Part shown: positions 50,515-62,000 of the stretch, piece after piece | Numbering within the stretch: the first letter of the stretch is position 1 | Layout: each line of letters opens with the position of its first letter | Origin: Gorsachius magnificus | Lineage: Eukaryota; Chordata; Aves; Pelecaniformes; Ardeidae | Length of the DNA: 64,000 nucleotides | NCBI GenBank assembly: GCA_034008185.1 | Contig: CM067082.1 | Location: 126,605,988-126,669,987 of the forward strand | Direction of reading: 5' to 3' | The notes under the pieces: generated by a model | What the model saw: only the letters and a program-made list of their open reading frames with translations | What the model was told of the DNA's origin: nothing | Databases searched by the model: none | Translations under genes and position numbers: made by a program

Positions 50515-51090
50515 TGTCTCTGCTACTGCCTATAGTAACACCAGCAGGAGCAGGGAAGCAATTGTTCCCCTGTATTTGGCACTGGTAAGGCTGCACCTCG
50601 AATGCTGGGTTCAGTGTTGGGCCCCTCACTACAAGGATATTGAGGTGCTGGAGCGTGTCCAGAGAAGGGCAATGAAGCTGGTGAGGGGTCTGGAGCTGAT
50701 GAGGAGCAGCTGAGGGAACTGGGGTTGTCTAGCCTGGAGGAGGCTGCAGGAAGACCTTATTGCTCTCTACAACTGCCTGAAAGGAGGCTGTAATGAAGTG
50801 GGTGCTGGGCTCTTTTCCCAAGTAACAAGCAATAGGATGAGAGCAAATGGCCTCAAGTTGTGCCAGAGGAGGCTTAGATTGGACATTAGGTAAAATTTTT
50901 TCACTGAAAGGGTTGTTAAGTTTTGGAACAGGCTGCCCAGGAAAGTAGCGGAGTCCCTGTCCCTGGAGGTATTTAAAAGAGGTGTAGATGTGGCACTTAG
51001 GGACATGGTTTAGTGGTGGACTTGGCAGTGCTAGGTTAGCAGTTGGACTTGATGATCTTATAGGTCTTTTCCAATCTAAACAATTCTATA
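50515..51090 (+). mobile_element. CR1 LINE, 3' end of ORF2 plus 3'UTR
   Basis: Plus-orientation CR1. It begins within the reverse-transcriptase ORF ([20 protein letters not shown], then [20 protein letters not shown]) and continues through frame-shifted equivalents of the C-terminal region: GGCCTCAAGTTGTGCCAGAG, TTTTTTCACTGAAAGGGTTG and GGAGGTATTTAAAAGAGG. It ends with the 3'UTR (TTGGACTTGATGATCTTATA, CAATTCTATAAGA). A TGA interrupts the frame at about 50,710 and further indels follow, so it is dead. It is longer than the 14.45 kb copy and lies immediately left of the CRPPA CpG island. Confidence 0.95.
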
Positions 51091-51697
51091 AGATGAGCTG
51101 CAACATCCCACCTTGTCCCAGTGAACTGACTGCTGCTCTCCCTCCTAGGATGAAGGGCGATGCACACCGGATTTTGGCAGGCCTCCCCAGCCAGTCTGTG
51201 GAGAAGCAGTCCTCTCACGGCCGGGGCCCGCCCCTCGGCTCCAAACACAAGGTATTTATTTCCTCCCCGAGCCAGGGTACCCCGCCACGACCCGCGGGGC
51301 CCGAACCAGGCCGCGCAGCGGTGGCTCCCCCGCCGCCTCTCCCAGATGGGCGACACGGCCTCCCCGTCGCCCCGCCCCGCGCGCGCTGCCCCTAACGGCC
51401 CTTCGGCCGCGCGCGCTCCCTGCGGCCGGCACCACCCACCCCTGCTCGACGCAGGTGGGAGCGGTGCCCGGCCCGGCCGCGCATGCGCTCTGGGGGATCA
51501 ACCCGCGCTGCGGGCATTTAAAGGGCCAATGGCTGCCTTGTGCTGCTGTGTGTCTGCTGTCTGCCTGCCGGGGTGCCCCGGGCGGGTGGCCGTCCCCTCC
51601 GGCGCCTAGGCGTGCGCCGCTGGGCTGCCCGGCCGCGCCCGGGCCCGCACGCCTCTGTAGGGCCGGGCGGAGTGGGCGAGGAGTAGGGCCCGCCCCC

Positions 51698-51718
51698 GGG
51701 GGGGGGGGGGGGGGGGGG
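51698..51718 (+). repeat. Run of 21 G bases upstream of CRPPA coding sequence
   Basis: An uninterrupted G run flanked by CGCCCCC and CCGGCCCCCC. Such runs are error-prone in sequencing and can form G-quadruplexes. It lies between the in-frame stop TAG (51,684-51,686) and the conserved start of the CRPPA enzyme domain, so any length error changes the inferred N-terminal frame. Confidence 0.9.
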
Positions 51719-51758
51719 CCGGCCCCCCAGGCCCCAGCGGGGCCCCGGCCGGCCCGCC

Positions 51759-51877
51759 GTGGCGGCCGTGCTGCCGGCGGGCGGGAGCGGGGAGCGCCTG
51801 GGTGGCGCCACCCCCAAGCAGTTCTGCGCCGTGCAAGGGAGGCCGCTCGTCAGCTACGCGGTGCGGGCGATGGAGAG
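51759..51877 (+). CDS. CRPPA: CRPPA (ISPD) exon 1, conserved coding part
   Basis: Encodes [20 protein letters not shown], then [20 protein letters not shown], ending two bases into the last codon at GAGAG|GTAACG. This is the N-terminal nucleotide-binding loop of the IspD-like cytidylyltransferase family (LPAGGxGxR...PKQF). Human CRPPA has [23 protein letters not shown], from memory. The enzyme makes CDP-ribitol for the ribitol-phosphate repeats of alpha-dystroglycan glycans. In this assembly no ATG precedes the domain in frame: the frame is closed by TAG at 51,684-51,686 and has no ATG from there to 51,759. The true start is therefore unresolved: it may be hidden by an indel in the G run or be a non-ATG codon. 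Confidence 0.92.
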
Positions 51878-54800
51878 GTAACGAGGCAGGCGCCGCTCGG
51901 CTCCCCTTCCGCGCCCTGCGGGCCTTCCCCGGCCCCCCGCCGCTTGAGGCCTGGCCGCCGGCTCCTGCCGGACTTCGCCGTCCCCCCAGTCCCCAGAAAG
52001 CCCCTGGCAGCCCCTCGCCTCAGGTCCTGGGCGCCCCCGGCGCGGCCGCCCCTCGGAGGGTTTCGTTTTGCATCTCGGTGGGGTGTCCTTCCCTCCCCGC
52101 CCAGCCAGAATGTGTAGTGAGCGGCAGGGTGACTGGGAAGACGTAGGCCGGGTGCAGACCGGGGGTGCTTTGGGCTGGGCGCTCCCCCCATCCCAGCCTG
52201 GCTCTGTCACCGCCGTCCCGGCGGCTCCCCGCACTCCCCAGCGCTGGCACTGCCTTGAAGCTGTGTTGCTTTCCGCTGCTGCTGGAGATCTGTTCGAGGC
52301 CTATGGCCTCGGAACTCGAGGGTTTCTGTAGCTGCAGCGGCACGTTTGGTGAGCTGCAAGCCTGAGATAGCCATTGGAGACAGCCATAATACCATCCAGA
52401 GGCCTTGGAAAAAGATCCGTTCTGCCCGTAGACCTTGGAGATGGACTTAATAGTGTCTGGAGGCCTTGAAAAAAGACCCGCTCTTCATGGTGGGATGAAC
52501 TGGGTGGTCTACAGTGCTGCGTTCTACTTCACCATTATAGTCCATGGATGAACGCCCTGCCTCAGCAGGAAGCTTAAATGCCCCCTTGGCTTTATTTAAG
52601 ATACAGCTATTGGGCTAGAAGCTGATAGCTCCCATAGCGTGAGGCTGCATGCGTAACTTTTCTTTGCTTATGCTGGAGCAAAGAGTTTCAAGTAACGGGA
52701 TACCTTAGCAGTGAGGTTTTTCCTTTTCATAAGACTGTTGAGTTCTAGGCATGTGACTGACAGTTAATATATTATTGTCAAATGTTAACATAATGTAAGT
52801 CTTGTATCTAGTGTCACTTGAAACACTGCAGGTAGGAGTGGAGTGTCAGATGTATTCTGGATGTTTTGCAGGAACTTGTAGAAAAACTAACCTCTAGGTT
52901 TTAGAGTGAATGGGGAGGAGTAGAGGTGAAAAGAAATGGAATTGCCAACATCTCCCAAAGTTCTTAACTCATGGAAACTTGTACAACATCAAAATTGGGA
53001 CTCTTTTTCCATTCCCACCCAGAGAGGTTTCCCTCGGGTCACTTGTTACTTTATGAAAGAAATATTGCTTGTTTTCTTTATTTAATTTTCAACAGCAGCA
53101 AGTCACAAAGCTAAACACATCAGTAAGCAAAACCTCCAATCCAAAGCTTGTCACAACTGTAATCTCTGCCAAAATGTCATGGGAATCTACAGAGAAGAAT
53201 AATATTCTCACTCAGTATGTTGGAGACCTGGAAAAGAGAACAGAGTGAGGTTTGGGAAGGAAATTATATTCATAGGAAAATAAAACATTATTCATTAAAA
53301 AAAAATCTTTTGTTTTTGCTGCCAGTAAGCTCTGGCAAAATAACAGTTCTTTGAGCAACAGTATTATATTTATGTCCTAAAGCTGCAAAAAATTAGAAGG
53401 TTGAATTCCCATTGTACCGTCCAACCAGGCGTGTGATCCCAAGTTGATTGTGAGAGTAACAACCTAGTGCTTTCACTAGGAGTGTGGTAACTGGTGCCAG
53501 TGCTCTCACAGGCAGAGCTTTCTGCCATCTCTGCGCTGAATTGGAGTGTTGGCTGGTATGGGGAGTTGGGAACAGATGTACTCTAAAGCTCAGAATGACT
53601 TTCATTTTCATCTCAACACTTTTCCTTCTGACTCTGAAACAGCAAAGGCAGTACCTTGTTCTTTGTGTGAATGTACGCACTAAAAATGTAATATTGAGGA
53701 ACTGCAGTTTGTTACATCTTCTGTCACCCAGAAGTGGCAGATTTTCTGTGTTTAGCTTGATACTATCTTCTGATGTCTATTATTTACCTGCTGTAACTGA
53801 ATGAATCATTGACTCTTTAGCCTTCTATTGAACTGGTTATCTCACTACTCCAGCTATTTTTGACCTTTTTTTAATCTGGAAAAAATGCAGCAACATATAG
53901 ACAGTAATACATTAGCAAGTCAAACTTGCAGCTGCTTTGCATGTGCTTTTTGAAAATCGTGAGAAACAGATTTTTACACTGTTCAGCTGAAAGTAGTGAG
54001 AATATCAAATATTGATGTGGAAAAAAACTGACAGTCGACAAGAGCAGACATGAATTAATAAAGCAGTGCATCCTGTTGCGTAGGATGACAGCATGTAGAA
54101 CGTTGGCCTGCCAATAATAATCAAAGATGATGCCCTTGGGAAGAGGAGGTGAGAAAAAATAGGGTGAGGAGAAATGATTGGTTTTTATTGCCAGTGCAGT
54201 AGTGCTGATGGGAAGGTCAGGTCTGACCTTGGGAGTAAAATTAAAGTGTGTTAGAGAACTTAGAAGCTTGTTTTTCCCTTTGGATTTGTTTCTGCTTTTG
54301 TTGAACTACACTAGGCTTTTGCATCAAGTTCAACAGAACTAGAATGGCATTCCTCCTTTTTGCTTCTGTACAAACTAGTAAGGTTCTTTCTTAATTTTAA
54401 TTTTTTTTGTGTATGTTTAGAACAGAACCTTTGCAATTCCTTTCCTGAGACTGGGAGGAATCTCAGCTGTGTGTGCACATGCACACACATATTTTACTAA
54501 AGCGATAGACAGGAAAGCAGACTAAGGTAAAAGTTGGTTTTTAAAGTCATTGTGGGACAAATAGGCTGCTGCTATTCTTGCTGTGCTCATATTTCACCAG
54601 TTGTTGAAAATACGGTGAGAAGTTATGAAAGAGGAAAGCAGAGTTAATGTGTTTACTGGCAGAATAAAAATTTTCCATAAAGGTTTCAGACAGCTTTGTT
54701 TACTTGGTTTATTGTAATGTATCTTAAAACAGGTGGCCTAATATTAAAAAAAAAAAATCACCTGGGGGAAGCTTCCAAAGAATCGGCTCTTCGCAAGTGT

Positions 54801-57800
54801 CTTGTGTAGTTTATTTGCCAGGGATTTTTCCCTGTTGGCTGATGCATGTTCACTGGCTCTACAGATCACACAATTACAGTTTTGTTAAATGTATCTGTCA
54901 TGATAGTTCTTTTTGTCCAGTTACTATTAGCTTATTCTTGAAATTGCTACAATTATTTTGAGCTCATAAGCAAACAATCCAATTGGTCCAGGTTTAAGAA
55001 GGTATCTTTGTTATCTTGTCTGACTAATAAGGAACATTTTCTCTCAGGAAAAAATGGATGGCTTCTGCATGTGAGATGCTCAAAAATTCCACAGTGTACC
55101 TGTGAAATTTTTCACGCTTAAAAGCTCCCTGCTTCCATTTTTGTGCTCTAGAAGATACATGTATATTCATTTTTTTTTTCCCCCATATATCAATAAAGTA
55201 ATAACAAAGCTCTTACGGAGCAAAAGGAAGTTATGCTTGCATTCTGCAAATTCATTTTGTTCTTGACAGTTCTTTTTCTCACTTGGTGCTTGAACAATAA
55301 GATCAGCAAAAGTAATATAATGATTTATCTTGTACCTCTGAAGACTTTCTGTGCTAGTGAAAGATTGTATCTCGCGCTACTAAAGCCACCTCGGCAGTGA
55401 CTGCCTGGCTCTGGCCTCATTTTGCTGGTACAACAGCTGATTTCAGTACGTTATATGTTAAATAGGTTGTTACTGGTTTGGGTAAGAGTTGCAAGAAACT
55501 GTGAGTATTTAAGCCTTACATCAGATTTCAGGCTCAGCGCTGGTTTATATGCAAGTGAACTGATAGAGGGTTAAACCTCAGTCACATTTATACTTGAGCA
55601 TGCCATTTAGGTGATACAGTCTCAGAGCATAACTCACCGGTTATTTCATTTCCTCTGAAGTCTGTGATGTGAAGTCATGTAGTAGCTTAATCTGTTGCTG
55701 GGTTAATGAGCTCTCATTACTTTGAGTTCTAGCTCAGCTGATAGAAATGTATGTACTTTTGTTTGAAATTCAATGAAACAATACGATTTCTTGCTAGGCA
55801 GCTGGTCTGTCTGTAGGTGATGACTAGGACAGTCACAGGGAACAAACATATAGTCCATTTCTACCTCATTGTTTCCCTTCTACTAATAATTTAGGTCCTC
55901 CCAAGGTTGCTATAAAGTAATTATAACTGGGGTTGTTACTTTTGTTTCATTTGATCGGACCAGATTTTCCACTTGAGAACTACAGCCTATGGTTGTATGG
56001 AAGCACTAGTTCTGTACTCGGTGCTTGTTAAAGCACATTTGGGGTATAGTGTTCTGATCTTTTTTCATGCCTTGTGCTGATCCTTTTGAAGTTTGCATTA
56101 TCTTGATCCAATATTACAGTTATAAAATGGAAAGGGTGTTTACTATTTTTAAACTGGTTTTGAGCAAATCCTGAGCTGCTTATTATTTTAGTATGACATC
56201 TTTCTGAACGAAAGGGTGTGACAAATTGAGGCAGGAAAAAGAAAAGACCCATTTACTGCTAGATTGAGTGTATACCGATATCTTTCTACTTCATTAAAAA
56301 ACTTTGCAACATTTCCATAAGCAGATCTTTAAAAGAGTAAGCACCTGTGTGGTCCACAGTTCTCATTCATGAGAATTTGTCGCATACTTCACTGAATTAG
56401 TACTTTTCATGAGTTTTGGTGGGACGTGTTAGGCTTCAAAGCCTAAGCTGTTCTTGTACCTACCTAATCAATCTAGAGGGTACCTTTGTACTCTTATATG
56501 AATAGGTTGTATCTCTAAATCCCAGCTCTAATCATAGAACGTTAGTCCAGAATGAGTTTAAGGAGGGCATACTCAAGTGTATAAATGTGTTTATCCAGAC
56601 ACAGGGTGGAGCTGTGACCGCATCCTGTCACTTTTTGGTGTATTGTACCACTGTAGGCCTTGAGCCATTCTACTCGCCCTGTGCAGAGATTTATCATAGG
56701 CCTGCCAATACTTCTGTTCTTTTCCCTACTTCTCAGAAGATGCTGTGTGCTACCCAGTTGCCTCATAATCTTTCATTTGACTCCAGAATGGGAAATGTCA
56801 GTGTTCTTCTTATGCAGTCACTAGTGAATGTGCAGACTGTCCACTGTTTCTGCAAACTGTGTAAGACTGTAGTCTTTCTGAAAATAGAAATGCAGAGCTT
56901 TTATTCTCATTTAGTGTGAAATAACTCTTCTTGAATTTTGCTTTATTTAAATGGCTGACTCTCAATATTCAAGAGAAGAACTGAGATGAATCCAATTAGT
57001 TTGCCCTAATTCTGAGTTGGAGTCATGCAGAGGTGCTAAGTTTTGTAGCTAAATGTAAGACTATGCCAGGACTCATTTGAGAGATTTGAAAACCTTTTGA
57101 TGAACCTGTGGTGAGTGAGAAGTCGAAATGAAACTTGAAACCATATGACTTCAGATTTTACATTTGAAAAAACCCCCGTACTTAAAAATACTGCGAATAC
57201 ATTGGTTTGGCTGTATTTTCTGTCTTTGTTAATAATAAAATGAACATAAGGACAAATATTTTGAAGAATGCTAATAGCACTTAGTTTTTTTAATTTTTAA
57301 TAGTTATTTTAAAATTAATTTAATTCTTCATGGAGTTCTATTAATTACAGAAAATATACAGGTAGAAGTTGTTTCACATACTTTGCTTTTTGAGTAAGGA
57401 TAGTTCCTAGGCAATGCCTTCTCATGTGTTATTGCAGAAACCGACACCTTGACTGTGTGTATTTCTAAACTGTAAATTTCTTACTTTTATTTTTCTAACT
57501 GGAAGTATTTAGTACCTTAGTTTGTCTTGTGTCTGCAAAATTAGTTTCAATGCTTTACTAGTTTTAGTTGAGAGAATATACCGTACTTGTCTCCCTTCCT
57601 AGTTGGATGTGTAGGCTGCACATAAATAATTTTACTATAGAAAATAGTAAACTGGCTTTGTAATCATTACTCATCTGATGAGTTTCTTGTCAGTCATGCT
57701 AAAACCCCTCCTGTTGTCTGTGGAGACACAGAAAGGAAATAGAACAATCAAAAATCTGTTTTTATGCTCTCTACATAGCATTTATGGACGCTCAAATAGC

Positions 57801-58764
57801 TGGATTTGAATTATAGTATTTCCAGTATTTCCATTATTTTAAGTATGGTATGCCACATGTGACTATAATTTGTATTCCTAGGTCCTTTGTCACGAGTATG
57901 ACTTCAGCCTAACTTCAGTTATGACTGGTTTTAATCTTGTGGTTTGTGGGTCATTCTCCCCCTCCCACGCCACCCCTCAGTTGTAGAGCTAGGTTGATAC
58001 CAACAGTAGAAGCTTGAAGTTCTCTGAAAATATACTTTTCATATTATGGTAACTCTACCTAGCATAGCTATTTTTCTACATTTTGCTAGCTTCCCAGAGC
58101 AGAAACATTTGTAAGTGTACTTTTTTTTTGCGAACTACCACTATAACATTTCCTGTCAATATTCAAGTGTCACAGTTTTGATTCATGAGCAATCTTGTCA
58201 ATTATTGCTCATGCCTGTCTTGATAGTGATCTTTGTTTCAGAATTTTTCTTGATCCTCTTATTCACTTGTACACAGTGTACTGCACAGTAGAACATGGAG
58301 TATTCCAGGTCCCAGGAATTACCATGTTACTGGAGAATGAATTTAGAGAAAGCTGAAATAACAGACTGTAGCTGATTGATTTAGAAGTTACGTTTGAAGC
58401 TAGGAATGAGGCTGGAGTAGGAAATGTTTTGAAGGCTTTTCGAAGGGTTATCAGAAGGTGCTTTTTTCTTTTTTTTTTTTTGTCCCCCTCTGCAAACTGG
58501 TTGTTGGAAGCAAGTCCCTTCCCAGAATTCCAGTTACTTTGGTTGACACCCATGTATTGGGAGAGATCCTCTGTCATGTAGCTCTCCCTTTAGGGGTGGA
58601 GTGCTAATACACATACAGAAACATGGATTTGAGTATATTGAGAGATGCTTTATTTAGCCATCTTGAATTTCTTTTTATATGAATTTCTTTGTTTCATGGA
58701 GATACCTGTACTTTTATTTAGTCATTCATGTATACTTTCTCTGGTTTTGTACTGTTTCTTCTAG
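51878..58764 (+). other. CRPPA: CRPPA intron 1
   Basis: 6,887-base intron bounded by GTAACG and TTCTTCTAG. The first 450 bases continue the CpG island, and the rest is AT-rich. It holds an alternating purine-pyrimidine TG/CA stretch at about 54,465-54,490 and poly(T)/poly(A) runs. No additional conserved exon was seen. Frames such as 56,587-56,919 plus lack domain similarity and splice support. Confidence 0.85.
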
Positions 58765-59044
58765 GATAAGTTGGATATCCGACATTATTGTAGTGGTCTC
58801 TCCTGAAAATATTGAAACAATGAAGTCTATCATTGAAAAATATGGACACAAAAGAGTTACAGTAGTAAAAGGTGGAATAACTCGTCACCGGTCGATTTTC
58901 AATGGACTGAAAGTATTTGCAGAGAATGAATTTTCCAACCATCTGCTCCAGAAACCAGAAGTAGTGATTATCCATGATGCTGTGAGGCCATTTGTTGAAG
59001 AAGATATTCTTTCAAAAGTGGTAATAGCTGCTAAAGAACATGGG
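58765..59044 (+). CDS. CRPPA: CRPPA (ISPD) exon 2, cytidylyltransferase domain
   Basis: 280-base exon, with acceptor TTTCTTCTAG|G and donor CATGGG|GTATGT. It completes the arginine codon of exon 1 and gives [20 protein letters not shown], with later stretches RHRSIFNGL and [19 protein letters not shown] and the end AAKEHG. These align closely with human CRPPA ([53 protein letters not shown], from memory). The HDA-x-RPF motif is the family's catalytic and metal-site signature, and RHRSIFNGL corresponds to the substrate loop. The exon ends in phase 0. The next expected exon (AGAIRPLVSTVVS-like) was not found by 64,000, so the gene continues to the right. Confidence 0.96.
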
Positions 59045-62000
59045 GTATGTACTATACAGCAATGCAACTTTGCAGCCTACTTTATACTGTGTAGTGTAAA
59101 ATCATGATTGATAAATAAGGATTTTTCTAGCAATTGTATTAATATATTATGTTTATTTTTAAGCAGAACATTCAAAATCCCTATTATGCAGAGGTCAGAT
59201 GGGGGAGGGAGACATTTTTAAATGCTGCAGGCATTATTTGCTACGGGGAGTAGTAATTGTTATAGAGACTATCAGTAAGAGATTGAATTAATCAGCAATT
59301 TGTTAGTTGAATGATAGATTACATAATTATAGTTTCCCTTTTTTCCATGCAGAATTCCTACCTAGTGCTAGAGTAGTTTGGTTAGTGATCAATAATAATA
59401 GCCAAAGAGAGTACTACATTAGCTTACTTGCAAACTTTGTGTTTTCATCTCAAGCTTATATGCAAATCCTCAATGAGTGGCAAGAAAGCTATCTCTGTAT
59501 TAATACTAAATTTTTCTAGAATCTGTAAGCATTGCAAACTGCTGGGAGAAAGGGGAAGCAGGAAGTCTCCAGCCCTAGGTTGGAGATCCTTCTGGTCATC
59601 ACTGCATCTGGGGACTGGGAATATTCACAGGAACCAGAAAGATTTCTGAAAAAGTAAGTGATATGTCAAGGGGAAGAGTTGGTAGAAGTTGTGTTATGCA
59701 AGCAGAAAGGTAGAGTTATTAAAGGCATGCAGTAGCAGCAAGAGGAACTGGTGGATCAACTGGCTGACTAAGATAGAGATGTAAGAAATCATGACTTAAC
59801 CACAGGCTTGTTTTTATAACTTGCTATCTTTACCTTGTACTTCATTTCTCTATTAATAAGATAGTAGAATGCTTCCCTACTTCAACATGATTTGAGGTAA
59901 AAGTCATTAGTGACAGCAGATTGTTTGGGTATTAGAAAGCTAGGAAAATCAACCACTGCTTGTCTTTTTCAGGAAGTAAAAGATAAGCTAATTGACAGAT
60001 GGCTCACAACTCTTGACAGTGGAGTAAAAAGTCCAAAGAATGAATTGTGGTATTTCCTTAGTGCTTCTCCACCTTTTTTTGAAAGCTCATAATGTAGAAG
60101 GGGAACGTACAGCTTGTTAAAATATTTATTATGAAAATTAAATGATGTAAGGTCTCTCAGAACATTATGTTAGAAATCTAAATATATTGAGCTTCTTACT
60201 AGTAGGCCTGTACTTCTGTAGATTGGCTTAATGAGAGATGCCAATAAAATAGAAACTCTGCTCTGTAGTTTCCAGTGATACAGAATATAAGTTTCCAGTC
60301 ATTAAAACTTAAATTCCATTAGAATTTTGGCAAGGCTTTTGACCTTTCTTATAAGCAAAAAATTGATTCTATGCTAAAGACTTTAAAATAGATCCCATTT
60401 GTAAATCTGTCTTAAATGTGATTCTTTGAGAGTAGTAGAAGAGAGGGTTAATTGTACTGATGTTGAGTTGAAATGAGAATAACTTTTTTCTGAACGTGTT
60501 TTTGTTTAGGTGTCTTTGCATGTTATGGTATGTCACACCTCATTTGTCTTTGTCTTTAAGTTTTTTAACTTGTTCACTTTCCTTGAAAATTGGGTGATTT
60601 TAATGTAAATTTTTTTTCCTGGTTTTCTTTTTAATTGGGTCTAAGATATTTTCAGTAAAACAGTAGGGAACCAAGGCAATCTCCATTGACCTTCTCAAGG
60701 CAGTGTACTCTAGTTCACCTGCACTGGTTCACCAGTTCTGACTGGTAAATATTTCCTTACCTAGATCACTGAAGTATCATTTGATCTCAAAAAGGTGATT
60801 TTTACACATTTGTCATAGTCTTTTCCATTGTATAATGTCTGTCTGAAATGTACATGGTATTTATTGGCTCTGTGGTGGCTTCCTGTGTTGGCTTAGATCC
60901 ACTGAATTCAATGAAGCTAAGCCATCAGAGGACTGGACTCCAGAAGCTGTTAGCTGTTGATGTTACCTGACAAAGTAATTGAATTAAGGAACATGAGAAC
61001 AACTTAATTTTATGTAACGAATTGGAAAAGCTTCTTGCTAGAGAGAGGTGGCTATCTTCACTTAACAACTACAGAATTCTGAAGAACTGAATGACTGGAA
61101 ATCTAACACACTTTCTCAAAACCGACATGTATGGTTTTGAATATCAGAAAAAATCTGAACGAGAGAAGCTATCATCTTTAGTTCCTCCTATAGTCAAATT
61201 TTTTGCGTATCTGAAAGGGAGTCAATTCTTCAATCTTTCAGTACAAAAAGTAATTACTTCCTTTTGCATTATGTGGAAAGGTACAAAACCTGGCAGAAAC
61301 ATCATATTAAATCACTAGTGTAATGGGGTAATGCTGTATTGTTGTTCATCTGCATACCATATAGGTAGCATAATTATGAGAAGCTTTAATGTTCTTTAAA
61401 GTGGCAATTGATCAAGTAAGTTATTGCACTTCTAGCTGCCAATTGTCAGACAAATAAACTGCTTTATTACACTTACTAATCAGTTTGTTATTTGCCTGTA
61501 GGAATCAAAATGTGCGCCTTATCCAGAACTAATAAATTATGCCTTAAATCCCCCAAACAATCCCTTGATTATGTGAAAATATTACTTTGTAACCAATTAA
61601 ATTCCATTTATGTTTTGGGGGTAATTTTGTAATTAAAATTACATGTTTCTAGAAACAAATTCTTTATTGCTAGTAAAAGTTGGGAAAAGTGGAAGCTTCA
61701 GAAGGCATCAGTCCAAAGCCTCTAGCAATATCTCATTGCCAATATAGCATTTTAAACAACATAACTAAAAAGAAGAATGCTTACAAGAAAAAAATCGGGC
61801 AGGCGGGGGGGAACTCGTCAGTTCTGCTATTGAGAGTTAAAAAAAAGTCACACAGTCAAAGACTCTTTAGTTAACATAAACTAGATTTGAAAGTACGGTT
61901 TTTATTTCTTTGAAAGGACTGAAACAAAATGACATTCTTAAAAGCTAGTTTCTGGGAGCTAACTTCACTACTTTATTCTTAGCTTTAGGAAAGATCTGAA

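Larger units (their letters stand above)
51150..52340. promoter_or_regulatory. CRPPA: CpG island, CRPPA promoter and first exon
   Basis: Very GC- and CpG-rich block with sharp edges, starting about 60-100 bases after the CR1 end. It contains a perfect palindromic NRF1-type site GCGCATGCGC at 51,479-51,488 and a CCAAT box at 51,526-51,530. Both are typical of broad housekeeping-type promoters, and both lie upstream of the coding part of exon 1. There is no TATA box. The long frames on both strands in this block (up to 220 codons) are composition artefacts. Confidence 0.85.

Noticed and set aside
51455..52117. Plus-strand open frame of 220 codons across CRPPA exon 1
   Set aside because: It runs through exon 1 in a different frame from the conserved CRPPA sequence, crosses the splice donor at 51,878 and starts at a GTG. 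It is a GC-island artefact.
59910..60092. Possible CRPPA exon after TTTTTCAG (EVKDKLIDRWLTTLDSGVKS...)
   Set aside because: The residues do not match the expected CRPPA continuation (AGAIRPLVSTVVS-like), and no donor fits a conserved exon.
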